DNA from: DSNY01 sp964539745
GTDB taxonomy: Bacteria > Pseudomonadota > Gammaproteobacteria > Burkholderiales > Burkholderiaceae_F
Direction of reading: 5' to 3'
DNA: 64,000 nt
NCBI GenBank assembly: GCA_964539745.1
Contig: CAZIJU010000005.1
Coordinates: forward strand, 1 to 64,000
Every line of letters begins with the position of its first letter. Within the stretch, counting starts at the first letter, position 1. Below are positions 7,761-17,148 of the stretch, piece by piece. The position numbers and the translations under genes were made by a program. The notes beneath the pieces were generated by a model, which saw only the letters and a list, made by a program, of their open reading frames with translations, searched no databases and had not been told where the DNA came from.

Positions 7761-9494
7761 TCATGAGGCAGCCGCCGTATGCGCGACTCGGCGACCTTCG
7801 TCGATCGGTTGAAATGCCCGCGCGGAGGGACCCCGTGCCGCGGCAGGACCGCGCGGGTCCGGGCGATCGTCCGCGCCCGCGCGCTCGAGCGGCGCGCGCG
7901 TGTCCGGACGCCCGAGCCTGAAGATCGCCACGGCTTCGGCCAGCCGGTCGGCCTGTGCTTTGACGCTCGCGGCCGCCGCAGCGCTTTGCTCGACCAGCGC
8001 CGCATTCTGCTGCGTCATCCGGTCGAGATGGTTCACCGCCTCGTTGACCTGCGCGATGCCCGAACTCTGCTCCAGCGTGGCGCGGGTGATCTCGCCGATC
8101 AGCCCGGTCACGCGCTCGACCTGCGCGACGATCTCCCGCATCGTGCGTCCCGCCTCCTCGACCAGCGCGCAGCCGGACTCGACCTTGATCGTGGAGTCCG
8201 TAATCAGGGCCTTGATCTCGTGCGCGGCCTGCGCGCTTTTCTGCGCGAGGCTGCGCACTTCGCCGGCCACGACGGCAAAGCCGCGGCCCTGTTCGCCGGC
8301 GCGCGCCGCTTCCACAGCCGCGTTCAGCGCCAGGATGTTGGTCTGGAAGGCGATCTCGTCGATCACCGAGATGATCTCCGCGATCCTGCTCGATGCGTCG
8401 CTGATCTGCTCCATGCGCTGAACGACGTGCGCAACCACCGTTCCGCCCTTGGCCGCGACTTCGCTGGCCGAGGCGGCGAGCTGATGCGCCTGCCGCGCGG
8501 CGTCCGCGTTCTGCCTCACCGTGCCGGTGAGCTGTTCGATCGAAGCGGCCGTCTGTTGCAGATTGCTCGCAGCCTGTTCGGTGCGACCCGACAGGTCCTC
8601 GTTGCCGAGCGCGATGTCGCCGGTCGCGTTGCGGATCGCTTCGGCGGCCACACCGATTCCGGAGAGCAGCTCGCGCAGCCGCGCGCGCATCCGCACGATC
8701 TCGTCGAGCAGCCTGCCGATCTCGTCGTTGCGTGAATCGATCGCCGCGTCCTCGCGCAGGTCGCCGGCTGCGGTGCGTTCGGCGAGCGCCACCGCCGCGG
8801 CCAGCGGCCGGCGGATCCCGCGCAGCAGCCGCCATGCGACAGCGGCCGACAGCGCGATGCCAGCCAACGCGCCTGCCGCAAGCAGCGTCAGCGCGCTGCG
8901 CGCGGCCGCGTCGACGCGCGCGTACGTCGCTGCCGTGCGTTCGCCGACCGCCTCGCCGAGCGCGGCGAGCGCATCGAGCATCGCGCCTGCCGCCGGTGCC
9001 AGCTCGGCGTCGATGCGCGCCGCGCCTTCGCCCATCTGCAGATCGTCGAGGATCCGCTGCCGCAGTGCCACGAAGCGCTGCCGCGCGGCGGCCACGTCCG
9101 CCACCAGCGCCAGCAGCTTCGCATCGTCGAGTTCGCGCTCGAGCCGCCGCTGCAGCTCGATCGAGGCGTTCGCCGCAACGGCCATGTCCTGCGCGAGCCG
9201 CGCCTGCGCCGGTGCGAGTTTCTCGGGGGGCGCGCCCGCGGCGATCGCCGCCTCGATCCGCGTCGCCGTCAACGCGCGCTCGAGGTTCATCTGCACGAGT
9301 CCGCGCCAGCGCGCCGCCGACTCCAGCCTCGCCGCGCGCCGCGCCGCCTCAGCGTTGTCGCGCGCGATTCCGCCGAGCAGCGCGGCCGATGCCGCCGCCA
9401 TCGCGAGCATAGCGAGCAGCACGACGCCGAAGCCGGCAGCCAGCCGGGCGCCGACCGAATCGTGGCGGCGGATCCGTTCGAACACGCTGCGCAT
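7761..9494 (-). CDS. Methyl-accepting chemotaxis protein, membrane type
   Basis: This 577-residue chemoreceptor has a first membrane helix near residues 20-42, a periplasmic helical ligand domain of about 150 residues of the four-helix-bundle kind, a second membrane helix near 195-215, a HAMP domain, and a signalling domain with the conserved hairpin (IDEIAFQTNILALNAAVEAA, GRGFAVVAGEVRSLAQ). The ATG at 9494 has a strong AAAGGAGG site. The C-terminus is basic and proline-rich without an obvious CheR-binding pentapeptide. It lies between a soluble receptor and cheW on the same strand. Its ligand cannot be predicted. Confidence 0.92.
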   Translation of the reverse strand: MRSVFERIRRHDSVGARLAAGFGVVLLAMLAMAAASAALLGGIARDNAEAARRAARLESAARWRGLVQMNLERALTATRIEAAIAAGAPPEKLAPAQARLAQDMAVAANASIELQRRLERELDDAKLLALVADVAAARQRFVALRQRILDDLQMGEGAARIDAELAPAAGAMLDALAALGEAVGERTAATYARVDAAARSALTLLAAGALAGIALSAAVAWRLLRGIRRPLAAAVALAERTAAGDLREDAAIDSRNDEIGRLLDEIVRMRARLRELLSGIGVAAEAIRNATGDIALGNEDLSGRTEQAASNLQQTAASIEQLTGTVRQNADAARQAHQLAASASEVAAKGGTVVAHVVQRMEQISDASSRIAEIISVIDEIAFQTNILALNAAVEAARAGEQGRGFAVVAGEVRSLAQKSAQAAHEIKALITDSTIKVESGCALVEEAGRTMREIVAQVERVTGLIGEITRATLEQSSGIAQVNEAVNHLDRMTQQNAALVEQSAAAAASVKAQADRLAEAVAIFRLGRPDTRAPLERAGADDRPDPRGPAAARGPSARAFQPIDEGRRVAHTAAAS

Positions 9495-9589
9495 TGCGCC
9501 TCCTTTGCCGCTCGCCTGCGCCACTGCGCGCCGATGCGGCCGCAGACGGTCATCGGCCGCTTTGCGCGCGCTCTGAAGGGCCGATGCGC

Positions 9590-10936
9590 TCAGAACTGGT
9601 AGCCCATCCGCAGCCCGCCCCAGTGCCGGCCGTTGACGAAGATCGGCGCCGATAGGTCCTTCATCAGCACGTAGCGGCCGCCGCCCATGTCGCGGCGATA
9701 GGTCTGCAGCAGGAACTTGCGCGTGTTGCGACCGGCGGCCAGCCCCGTGCGGTCGTTGAAGATCCGGCGGTTGCGGCAGTGGGCCGCGTTCCACACCGGG
9801 TCGGCCCCCTGCGGCCTGGAGAACTTGAGGTTGTGCGTCGGCAGATAGCCGTTGCGGTCGACCGCCGCGCAGAACACGACTTTGCTCGAAAACGCCAGCA
9901 ACGGTTCCTGGATCGGCGGCAGCACGCGGTCGGTGAACGCGAGAAAACGCGTCGTGTACTGCTGCGGATTGGTCCCGGCGATCGGCTGGTAGTTGTCGTC
10001 GAACAGCTCCGCCTCGGTCAACTGCCCGTCGGCCAACGCCTCCTCGAACACGCGCGCGATCTCGGCGGCGGTCTGCATCACCTTCGCGATGTACGGCGTG
10101 TCCTCCGTTTCGGCCCCGCAGTCCGCCGTCAGCTCGATCAACTGCTCGCTGGTCGCGAGGAAGTGCTGCGCGCGGCGCTTGGCGCCTTCGACCGCGCGCG
10201 CCGTGTCGCTGACTTCGGCGGCGAGCCGCCCGACGGACGCGAGCGCCGTCTGGCACGAACGCTCGTTCTGCTCGGCCGCGGCGGCGATCTCGTGCACCGC
10301 CTGCTCGACGCGCGAGAACGCGCCGTTGAAGGTTTCGCCGCCGTTGCTCGACTGCTTGTCGCGAATGTTGCGCGCCAGCGCACCGATGCGCTCGTCGAGC
10401 TGCTTGACCGTGCCGGCGATCTGCTTGCTCGACAGCTCGACCTTCTGCGCGAGGTCCTTGACCGCTTCGGCGACGACCGCGAAACCGCGCCCGGCCTCGC
10501 CGGCGCGCTTGGCCTCGACCGAGGCGTTGAACGCCACCAGCCGCGTCTGCAGCGCGATCTGCGTGATCTCGGCTGCGGCGCGCGCCACCTCGCGCAGCGA
10601 ATCGACCGCACCGGTCACGTCGTTGGCGACGCGTTCGACGGCCGCGCGCGCAAGCTTGGCCGATTCGCGGCTGGTCGTCGTCGCGGCGGCGATCGCGCGA
10701 TTGGCGTCGACCATCTGCCCGACGTCGCCGGCGACCTGCTTGAAGGCTTCGTCCTGCCGCCGCGCGACCGAGGCCACGTCGTCAAGCACGCCGAGCAGCT
10801 CCGCGGCCTCTTTGCCCATGCTCGAGGCACGATGCGCGAGGTCCTTGATGATCGCCGAGTCGCTTGGGGCAGCGGCCTGCTGGGGCTGCGGTTCCGGCTG
10901 CGGCGCTTTCTGCTTGCGTGCGAAGTTCAGGATCAT
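9590..10936 (-). CDS. Soluble methyl-accepting chemotaxis-like receptor
   Basis: This 448-residue protein has no membrane helix. Coiled-coil helices fill residues 30-270 and include a diverged receptor hairpin (TRLVAFNASVEAKRAGEAG, GRGFAVVAEAVKDLAQ). The last 170 residues form a separate globular domain with motifs such as NGYLPTHNLKFSRPQG and RRDMGGGRYVLMKDLSAPIF, a domain I know from other soluble bacterial receptors but whose ligand I do not know. The start codon lies right beside a heptamer-repeat stretch, so the ribosome site is unclear. It is 97 bases downstream of fliA and probably reads the same transcript. Confidence 0.85.
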   Translation of the reverse strand: MILNFARKQKAPQPEPQPQQAAAPSDSAIIKDLAHRASSMGKEAAELLGVLDDVASVARRQDEAFKQVAGDVGQMVDANRAIAAATTTSRESAKLARAAVERVANDVTGAVDSLREVARAAAEITQIALQTRLVAFNASVEAKRAGEAGRGFAVVAEAVKDLAQKVELSSKQIAGTVKQLDERIGALARNIRDKQSSNGGETFNGAFSRVEQAVHEIAAAAEQNERSCQTALASVGRLAAEVSDTARAVEGAKRRAQHFLATSEQLIELTADCGAETEDTPYIAKVMQTAAEIARVFEEALADGQLTEAELFDDNYQPIAGTNPQQYTTRFLAFTDRVLPPIQEPLLAFSSKVVFCAAVDRNGYLPTHNLKFSRPQGADPVWNAAHCRNRRIFNDRTGLAAGRNTRKFLLQTYRRDMGGGRYVLMKDLSAPIFVNGRHWGGLRMGYQF

Positions 10937-11033
10937 CGGTCGTAGGGATTCAGGATCGAGAATTGCGGATCGGGAATTCGCGATTCGGCAATCGGCCGCC
11001 AGCGAGGTGCTGCGACGGCTGGCGCAACACCCT

Positions 11034-11765
11034 TCACCACTGCTTGAGCTTGGCGCGCAGGCGCGCGACGGCCTGGCTGTGCAGCTGGCATACGCGCGAT
11101 TCGGTCACACCCATGACGGCGCCGATCTCGCGCAGGTTCATGTCTCGCTCGTAGTACATGCTCATCAGCCGCTTCTCGCGCTCGGGAAGTTCCTCGATCG
11201 CGGCCACCAGCGCGGTGCGGAAACGCTTGTCGCGCAGGATGTCGCCGGGGTCGGCGCCTTCGTCGGCGATGTGCCGCTCGAGGTAATCGTCGTCGCCCGA
11301 GTCCGAGCCGATGTCCTCGAAATAGAGGAGCTGTGCACCGCGCGCTTCGTTCAGCATCTCCTGGTACTCGGCGACCGGCACGCCGAGTTCCCGGGCGATC
11401 TCGATCTCGGTCGGCGCGCGCTTGAGCTTGCCTTCGAGCCGATGGATCGCGTTTTCGATGTCGCGCTGGCTCTTGCGCGCCGAGCGCGGCAGCCAGTCGT
11501 TGGCGCGCAGTTCGTCGAGCATCGCGCCGCGGATGCGACTGGCGGCATACACCTCGAACTGCGTGCCCTGAGCTTCCTCGAAACGGCCGATCGCGTCCAT
11601 CAGGCCCATCATGCCGGCCTGGATCATGTCGTCGAGTTCGACGTTGGCCGGCAGCCGCGCGATCATCTGGTGCGCGATCCGCCGCACCAGCGGCGCGTAC
11701 TGCTTGACGTAGTCGCCGCGCTCGACCGTTCCGCGCGCGTTGTACACGAAGGCGTCGCTTTTCAA
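11034..11765 (-). CDS. fliA: Flagellar sigma factor FliA (sigma-28)
   Basis: FliA directs RNA polymerase to late flagellar promoters. The 243-residue product has sigma-70 regions 2 (VELDDMIQAGMMGLMDAIGR, then VYAASRIRGAMLDELR), 3 and 4 (YYERDMNLREIGAVMGV and VTESRVCQLHSQAV). I place the start at a TTG (11763-11765), preceded by GAGAGGA; no ATG or GTG fits the family N-terminus (KSDAFVYNARG). The TTG overlaps the flhG stop as TTGA, which implies translational coupling. Candidate FliA promoters occur at several places in this window, and FlgM is encoded nearby. Confidence 0.96.
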   Translation of the reverse strand: MKSDAFVYNARGTVERGDYVKQYAPLVRRIAHQMIARLPANVELDDMIQAGMMGLMDAIGRFEEAQGTQFEVYAASRIRGAMLDELRANDWLPRSARKSQRDIENAIHRLEGKLKRAPTEIEIARELGVPVAEYQEMLNEARGAQLLYFEDIGSDSGDDDYLERHIADEGADPGDILRDKRFRTALVAAIEELPEREKRLMSMYYERDMNLREIGAVMGVTESRVCQLHSQAVARLRAKLKQW

Positions 11766-12565
11766 AACGTCCTCTCTCGCTCCGGCAGCTCGACCCGCGC
11801 CGTGCTCCAGCCGGCGGCCGCCTGCACGATGCGCGCCGCATCGCGCGGGCCGCGCAGCGCGGCACCGAGGCGCATCGGCGCCGCGCTCCACGCGCTCGCC
11901 ACCGCTGCCAATCGACGAGCCAGCGTAGCGGCTGCCGCGTCGTCCATACCCAAAAAAAGCCACCGAAATCCCGCGATGTCCGCGCGCTGCCCGCAGTTGC
12001 GAACGGCTTGCAGCGCGGCGGCAATGTCGCGTGCGCTGGGTGCCACCGGCACCGCGATCTCGGCGGGCGCCTCGGCAAACAGCGCGACATGCGACGCCGC
12101 GACCAGCGCGATCGCGAGATCGAATCCTTCCGCAGGCGCCGCGGCGGCGATCAGCGCCGCCAGCGACGCCTTGCGCGAGGCGGCTTCGTCGAACGCGCGC
12201 ACCGCCGGCAGCAGCGCGAGCCCGCGGTCGATCGGCAGACGCGCCTGCGCCAGCCCGCACTCGCCGCGCAGCGCATGCAGCAGATCGAAGCGCGCCTTCA
12301 GCCCGAAAGTCGTCGCCAGTTGCGCGCGCGAAGCGTCGAGCACCAGCGTGCGCTCGCCCGCTGCGGCGAATGCGCGCGCCAGACGCGCAAGCCATGCGTT
12401 GCGCTGCGGCGACCGCGGTGCCGGAACGAGCACCGGCAGCACGCGCAGCGACGGGCGGGCGAACAGGCGTCGCAGCCCGTCGGCCTGGTCGCGCGGTTCG
12501 ATGCGGACGTGGCGGACCCCGCCGGCTGCGGCGGCCACGGCCGGCGGTTCGGCCACGTCAAGCAT
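11762..12565 (-). CDS. flhG: FlhG/FleN-like protein lacking a P-loop
   Basis: FlhG (FleN) is normally a MinD-type ATPase that limits flagellar number and stimulates the FlhF GTPase. This 267-residue protein keeps the FlhF-activating N-terminal motif (DQADGLRRLF, about residues 26-36) and the hydrophobic strand and aspartate of the second MinD element (TLVLDASRAQL). At the Walker A position, however, it reads VLVPAPRSPQRNAWLARLA, with no glycine-rich loop and no GKT/S. ATP binding therefore seems lost. It overlaps flhF by 8 bases and fliA by 4, so it is firmly inside the operon. I call it by context and the N-terminal motif. Confidence 0.8.
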   Translation of the reverse strand: MLDVAEPPAVAAAAGGVRHVRIEPRDQADGLRRLFARPSLRVLPVLVPAPRSPQRNAWLARLARAFAAAGERTLVLDASRAQLATTFGLKARFDLLHALRGECGLAQARLPIDRGLALLPAVRAFDEAASRKASLAALIAAAAPAEGFDLAIALVAASHVALFAEAPAEIAVPVAPSARDIAAALQAVRNCGQRADIAGFRWLFLGMDDAAAATLARRLAAVASAWSAAPMRLGAALRGPRDAARIVQAAAGWSTARVELPERERTF

Positions 12566-14507
12566 GCGCGGCGCCGCGGGCGGCAGCCGCCGTCTGCGCG
12601 AGCAGCGCGCCTTCGTCGTCGGCCAGCGCGAACAGCCGCGCAGCCGGCTTCAGGCTCAGATGCGCGAGCAGACGGCCGTTGGCCAGGTGCCAGTCCTCGG
12701 GCACGCGCTGCCCGTTGGTCAGCCCGAACAGCGCGAGCTTGTAGCGCAGCAGCGCATCGAGCGCGCCGCCGATGCGCGCAGCCTCGTCGAGCTTCGTGAG
12801 GATCGCGCCGGCGGCCTCGTTCGCGCGCCAGGCACGCGCGACGTCGTCGACCGTCTCGGCGTGCGAAGCGGCGTTGACCAGCAGCACGCGCGCGACCGGC
12901 CGCGCCGGCGTGCCGGCCGCCGCGAGCGCGCTCATCATTTCCGTCAGCCGCTCGTCGCGCTGCGAGATGCCGCAGGTGTCGATCAGCACGAGCCGCTTAC
13001 CCTGCATCGACGCGAGCAGTTCGCGCAGCGTTGCGCCGTCCTGCGCCAGATGCACGGGCGCGCCGAGGATGCGCCCGTAGGCGCGAAGCTGCTCGTGCGC
13101 GCCGATCCGGTACGCGTCGAGCGTGACGAGCCCGAGTGTGGACGTGCCGTAGCGGACCGCGTAGCGCGCCGCGAGCTTGGCCACCGTCGTCGTCTTGCCC
13201 ACGCCCGTGGGACCGACCAGCGCGTAGACGCCGCCGCGCTCGACGATACCGTCGTGCTCGGCCACACACTTCAGGTTCAGCGCGATCACGTCGTGCAGCC
13301 ACCGCTCCGCGCGCTCGCCGTCGGCGTCGGGCGGCGCGTTCGACGCCACGCAGCGCGCCAGCTCGGGCGTGAAGCCGGCGGTCAGCAGCCGCGTCATCAA
13401 CCTCACTTGCAACGGGTTGCGGCGCTGCGCGTCGGCCGCCGCGACGGTCGACGACAGCGACGCGAGCTGGTCTTGCAGCAGTGTGCGCATCGCCTGCAGC
13501 TCGGCGACGAGCCTCGGGTCGACGGGTGCCGCGACCGCTTGCGGGTGGCCCGCAGCGGCAGCGACGTGCGAAGACGGCGCGGGCGGCGTCTCGGGCGTCG
13601 GAGCGGCCGCCGCGCCCGAACCGGCGATCGTCGAGGCGTGCGGCGCGGCCGGTGCGACGGCGCGCGGCTGCGGCGCAGCGACCGCCCCCGGCGCCGCAGG
13701 TATCGGCAGCGGCTCGGCGACCGACGCCGCACCGGCCGGCTGCGGCGCGGACGGCTGCGCGGCCGACGCTGCACCGGCCGCGAATGACGGCGCCATGACA
13801 GCCGGCGCGACCGCCGGCGACGGGGTCGCACCGGTCGATGCCGGCCGCTCGCCGCGCGCAGCCGGCGCAGGCGTCGGCACGACGGTCGCGCTGGGTACGG
13901 CGCTGCGCGCGGGGCGCCGCCTGAATACCGCCGGTGCGACTTGCGGTTCGCTCACCGCCGGCGCCGGCGCGGCGGCGGCGGGGTGCGCGACGGGCGCGGC
14001 CGGCAGATGCGTTTCGAATTGCGGCTGCAGCGCAACGGTCGCGCTCGTTGCGGCGCGCGGCAGCGGCAGGTCGTCGTCGGCGCGGCCGCGCGGCGCGTTC
14101 GCCCACGCGTCGGCGTCAGTGAAGCCGTCGTCGGGCAACTCGGCCGCCACTTCGTTGTACATCTGCACGCCGCCCGCGCGTGCGGGTGCGGCGGCGCGCG
14201 GCGCGGTCGCAGGCGCGGCGACGCGCGGCGCAGGCGCGGCGGTGGCACGCGACTGGCTCTGGCGGCGGATGAACTCCTGGAACGACTCGGCGGCGACCGG
14301 TGTCGCGCGCGCGGCGCCGCGACCCGCCGGCATGCGCGGTTCGCTGCGCTCGACGAGCGCCTCGACCGCGTCGGGCGCGGCCGCGAGGATCTCGACCTGC
14401 CGGCCGACGCGCTTGTTCGACAGGATCACGGCCTCGTCGCCGAGATCGCGCCGCACTTCGCGCATCGCCTCGCGCGCGGTGGCGGCCACGTAGCGTTTGA
14501 TGGTCAT
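12558..14507 (-). CDS. flhF: Flagellar SRP-like GTPase FlhF
   Basis: FlhF sets the place and early assembly of the flagellum at the cell pole. The 649-residue product starts with the typical MTIKRYVAATAREAMREVRR, has a very long Ala/Pro-rich linker, and ends in an NG-type GTPase domain with P-loop VGPTGVGKTTT, a DTCG switch element (IDTCGISQRDERL) and TKLDEA specificity motif. The linker makes it longer than most homologues (commonly 400-500 residues). It is upstream of flhG, overlapping it by 8 bases, and downstream of flhA after a 160-base spacer with heptamer-type motifs. Confidence 0.95.
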   Translation of the reverse strand: MTIKRYVAATAREAMREVRRDLGDEAVILSNKRVGRQVEILAAAPDAVEALVERSEPRMPAGRGAARATPVAAESFQEFIRRQSQSRATAAPAPRVAAPATAPRAAAPARAGGVQMYNEVAAELPDDGFTDADAWANAPRGRADDDLPLPRAATSATVALQPQFETHLPAAPVAHPAAAAPAPAVSEPQVAPAVFRRRPARSAVPSATVVPTPAPAARGERPASTGATPSPAVAPAVMAPSFAAGAASAAQPSAPQPAGAASVAEPLPIPAAPGAVAAPQPRAVAPAAPHASTIAGSGAAAAPTPETPPAPSSHVAAAAGHPQAVAAPVDPRLVAELQAMRTLLQDQLASLSSTVAAADAQRRNPLQVRLMTRLLTAGFTPELARCVASNAPPDADGERAERWLHDVIALNLKCVAEHDGIVERGGVYALVGPTGVGKTTTVAKLAARYAVRYGTSTLGLVTLDAYRIGAHEQLRAYGRILGAPVHLAQDGATLRELLASMQGKRLVLIDTCGISQRDERLTEMMSALAAAGTPARPVARVLLVNAASHAETVDDVARAWRANEAAGAILTKLDEAARIGGALDALLRYKLALFGLTNGQRVPEDWHLANGRLLAHLSLKPAARLFALADDEGALLAQTAAAARGAAHA

Positions 14508-14667
14508 TTCGGTTCCCCGCAGAGAAGGATTCAGGGTTCAGGGCTCAGTCGATCGTCGACGATGCGCGGTTCTCGCAACTGCGCGGCTCGGGCGCTCCCA
14601 TGGGTGCGGCGCATGCACGGGGATGACCGGCTGGGTCCCAAATCCTTGATCCTGAGTCCTTTCGTTC
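14508..14667. repeat. flhA-flhF spacer with heptamer-type motifs
   Basis: The spacer carries GGATTCAGGGTTCAGGGCTCA at 14527-14547 and the inverted counterpart AATCCTTGATCCTGAGTCC near 14640-14660, one at each edge. They belong to a degenerate heptanucleotide family (TGAATCC-like) that recurs at other gene borders in this window. I see no gene or clear terminator here. Confidence 0.55.
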
Positions 14668-16761
14668 TCACCCCGCGCCTCCCAGCACCGTGCTGACGCG
14701 GATCGTGCTCGTTTCGGGCACCTCGGCATGGCCGAGCACCCGCAGCCGGGGCGCGGCGCGTTTCAGCAGCCGCGCCAGCGGAACGCGCAGGCGGTCGGGC
14801 ACCAGCAGCGTGGGCGCCAGCCCCATGTCCTCCTGCCGCTGCGCGGCTTGCGCGGCGCCGCGCTGGATCAGCTCGACCAGCCCCGGCTCGATCGCCGGCG
14901 CGTCGGCGCCGCCGGTGCCGATCGACTGCATCAGCACCTTTTCCAGCTCGGGATCGAGCGCGATCACCGCGAGTTCGCGCGTGGTGCCGAACAGCGCCTG
15001 CGCGATCGACGCGCGCAACGCGCTTCTGACCTGTGCGGTCAGCTCGAGCGCATCGGTCGTGCGCTGCGCGGCGTCGGCCAGCGTTTCGATGATCGTGCGC
15101 ATGTCGCGGATCGGCACGCCCTCGTCGAGCAGGTTCTGCAGCACGCGCTGCAAGGTTGCGAGCGGGATCAGTTTCGGCACGACGTCGTCGACGAGCTTCG
15201 GCGCGAACTTGCCGATGTGGTCGATCAACGCCTGCACTTCCTGGCGCCCGAGCAACTGGCCCGCGTGCGACAGCAGCAGGTGGTTGACGTGCGTCGCGAT
15301 CACGGTCGCGCAGTCGACGACCGTGTAGCCGAGCACCTGCGCGGCATCGCGCGTGCGCGGCTCGATCCAGATCGCCGGCAGGCCGAACGCGGGGTCCTTG
15401 GTCGGCGTGCCGGGAACGGTCTGCGTGATGCCGCCCGGATTGATCGCGAGCAGCATGCCGTTGAACGCCTCGCCCTCGCCGATCGCCACACCCTTGAGCA
15501 GCACGCGGTACGCGGAGGGCTTCAGCTCGAGGTTGTCGCGGATGTGCACCGGCGGCGGCAGAAAGCCGATGTCCTGCGCGAACTTCTTGCGGATCGCCTT
15601 GATGCGCTTGAGCAGTTCGCCGTCCTGGCCCTTGTCGACGAGCGGGATCAGGCGGTAGCCGACTTCGAGCCCCAGCACGTCGACCGGAACGATGTCCTCC
15701 CACGACGCGTCCTGCGATGGCGCCGCCTCGGCTGGCGCGGGTTGCGCGGCCTGCGCTTCAATCTCGCGCGCGCGCCGCGCGAGCCACCACGCCGCATAAC
15801 CGCACGCGGCCGCCAGCAGCAGGAAGACGAACCACGGCATGCCGGGAATCACGCCGAGGATCGCGAGGATCGTCGCGGTCAGCCCGAGCACGCGCGGCGT
15901 GGAGAACATCTGGCCGAGCATCTGCGCGCCCATGTCCTCGCCTTCCTTGGCGACGCGCGAGACGATCAGACCGGCCGCGATCGAAATCACCAGCGCCGGG
16001 ATCTGCGCGACCAGCCCGTCGCCGATCGACAGCAGCACGTAGTTGTCGACCGCCGCGGAAAGCGGCAGGTCGTGCTGCAGCGTGCCGATCGCCAACCCGC
16101 CGACGACGTTGATGAACAGGATCAGGATGCCGGCGATCGCGTCGCCGCGGACGAACTTCGAGGCGCCGTCCATCGCGCCGTAGAAGTCGGCTTCCTGCGC
16201 GATCTCGGCGCGGCGGCGCTTGGCTTCCTTGTCGTCGATGATGCCGGCGTTCAGATCCGCGTCGATCGCCATCTGCTTGCCCGGCATCGCGTCGAGCGTG
16301 AAGCGCGCGGCGACCTCGGCGATGCGTCCCGCGCCCTTCGTGACGACGACGAAGTTGATGACGACGAGAATCGCGAAGACGATCAGGCCGACCGCGAAGT
16401 TGCCGCCGATGACGAAATGGCCGAACGCCTCGATCACCTTGCCTGCGGCGTCCGGCCCCGTGTGCCCTTCGGTCAGCACGACGCGCGTCGATGCGACGTT
16501 CAGCGACAGCCGCATCAGCGTGGTCAGCAGCAGCACGACCGGAAAGGCCGCGAACTCCAAGGGCTTGCGCGTGTACACCGCGACCATCAGCACGATCAGC
16601 GCCAGCGCGATGTTGAACGTGAACAGCAGATCGAGCAGGAACGGCGGCAGCGGAACGATCATCATGGCGAGCACCATGAAGACCAGCAGCGGCACCGCGA
16701 GCGCCTGCCAGGGGACGGCGCGAACGGCCGGATGGGCGAGCAGCGCGGCGACCGCGTTCAT
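14668..16761 (-). CDS. flhA: Flagellar export gate protein FlhA
   Basis: FlhA is the large ring-forming component of the flagellar type III export gate. The 697-residue product has about eight N-terminal membrane helices with the family signature RMSLNVASTRVVLTEGHTG and the ion-channel loop region around residues 150-230 (AVGLIVFAILVVINFVVVTKG; FTLDAMPGKQMAIDADLN), and a large cytosolic C-terminal domain that docks export chaperones (QVLGYTVVDCATVIATHVNH). Length is normal. Its 5' end is partly copied twice in the upstream spacer by a 161-base tandem duplication. It sits between flhB and flhF. Confidence 0.97.
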   Translation of the reverse strand: MNAVAALLAHPAVRAVPWQALAVPLLVFMVLAMMIVPLPPFLLDLLFTFNIALALIVLMVAVYTRKPLEFAAFPVVLLLTTLMRLSLNVASTRVVLTEGHTGPDAAGKVIEAFGHFVIGGNFAVGLIVFAILVVINFVVVTKGAGRIAEVAARFTLDAMPGKQMAIDADLNAGIIDDKEAKRRRAEIAQEADFYGAMDGASKFVRGDAIAGILILFINVVGGLAIGTLQHDLPLSAAVDNYVLLSIGDGLVAQIPALVISIAAGLIVSRVAKEGEDMGAQMLGQMFSTPRVLGLTATILAILGVIPGMPWFVFLLLAAACGYAAWWLARRAREIEAQAAQPAPAEAAPSQDASWEDIVPVDVLGLEVGYRLIPLVDKGQDGELLKRIKAIRKKFAQDIGFLPPPVHIRDNLELKPSAYRVLLKGVAIGEGEAFNGMLLAINPGGITQTVPGTPTKDPAFGLPAIWIEPRTRDAAQVLGYTVVDCATVIATHVNHLLLSHAGQLLGRQEVQALIDHIGKFAPKLVDDVVPKLIPLATLQRVLQNLLDEGVPIRDMRTIIETLADAAQRTTDALELTAQVRSALRASIAQALFGTTRELAVIALDPELEKVLMQSIGTGGADAPAIEPGLVELIQRGAAQAAQRQEDMGLAPTLLVPDRLRVPLARLLKRAAPRLRVLGHAEVPETSTIRVSTVLGGAG

Positions 16762-17130
16762 GCCCGAGTACTCCGACCGTCATTCCGAGCCGCGCAGCGG
16801 TGAGGAATCTGCAGCGCATCTGCGCCCGAGATCCCTCGCCTGAGGCTCGGGATGACGGAGTGCGGCACCACAGACGCGCGCCGAGGCGCGGGATGGTTCA
16901 GCAGCGCAGGGACCGCGTTCATGCCCGAGTCCTCCGACCGTCATTCCGAGCCGCGCAGCGGTGAGGAATCTGCAGCGCATCTGCGCCCGAGATCCCTCGC
17001 CTGAGGCTCGGGATGACGGAGTGCGGCACCACAGACGCGCGCCGAGGCGCGGGATGGTTCAGCAGCGCAGGGACCGCGTTCATGCCCGAGTCCTCCGACC
17101 GTTATTCCGAGCCGCGCAGCGGTGAGGCGT
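16751..17130. repeat. 161-bp tandem duplication including flhA 5' end
   Basis: Two full copies (16751-16911 and 16912-17072) and a partial third copy from 17073 share the same order. Each contains the reverse of the flhA initiation region (ACCGCGTTCAT), then a hairpin-type repeat (TCATTCCGAGCC…GAGGAATCT…GAGATCCCTCGCC…GGCTCGGGATGAC). Similarity to flhA extends roughly 30 bases into the coding start with a few mismatches. The third copy breaks down after about 60 bases. Confidence 0.85.
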
Positions 17131-17148
17131 CCTATGCGCAGCGTCGCT

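Noticed and set aside
9993..13787. 1264-codon open frame opposite fliA-flhG-flhF
   Set aside because: It is antisense to conserved genes, has no homology-like motifs and comes from codon bias.
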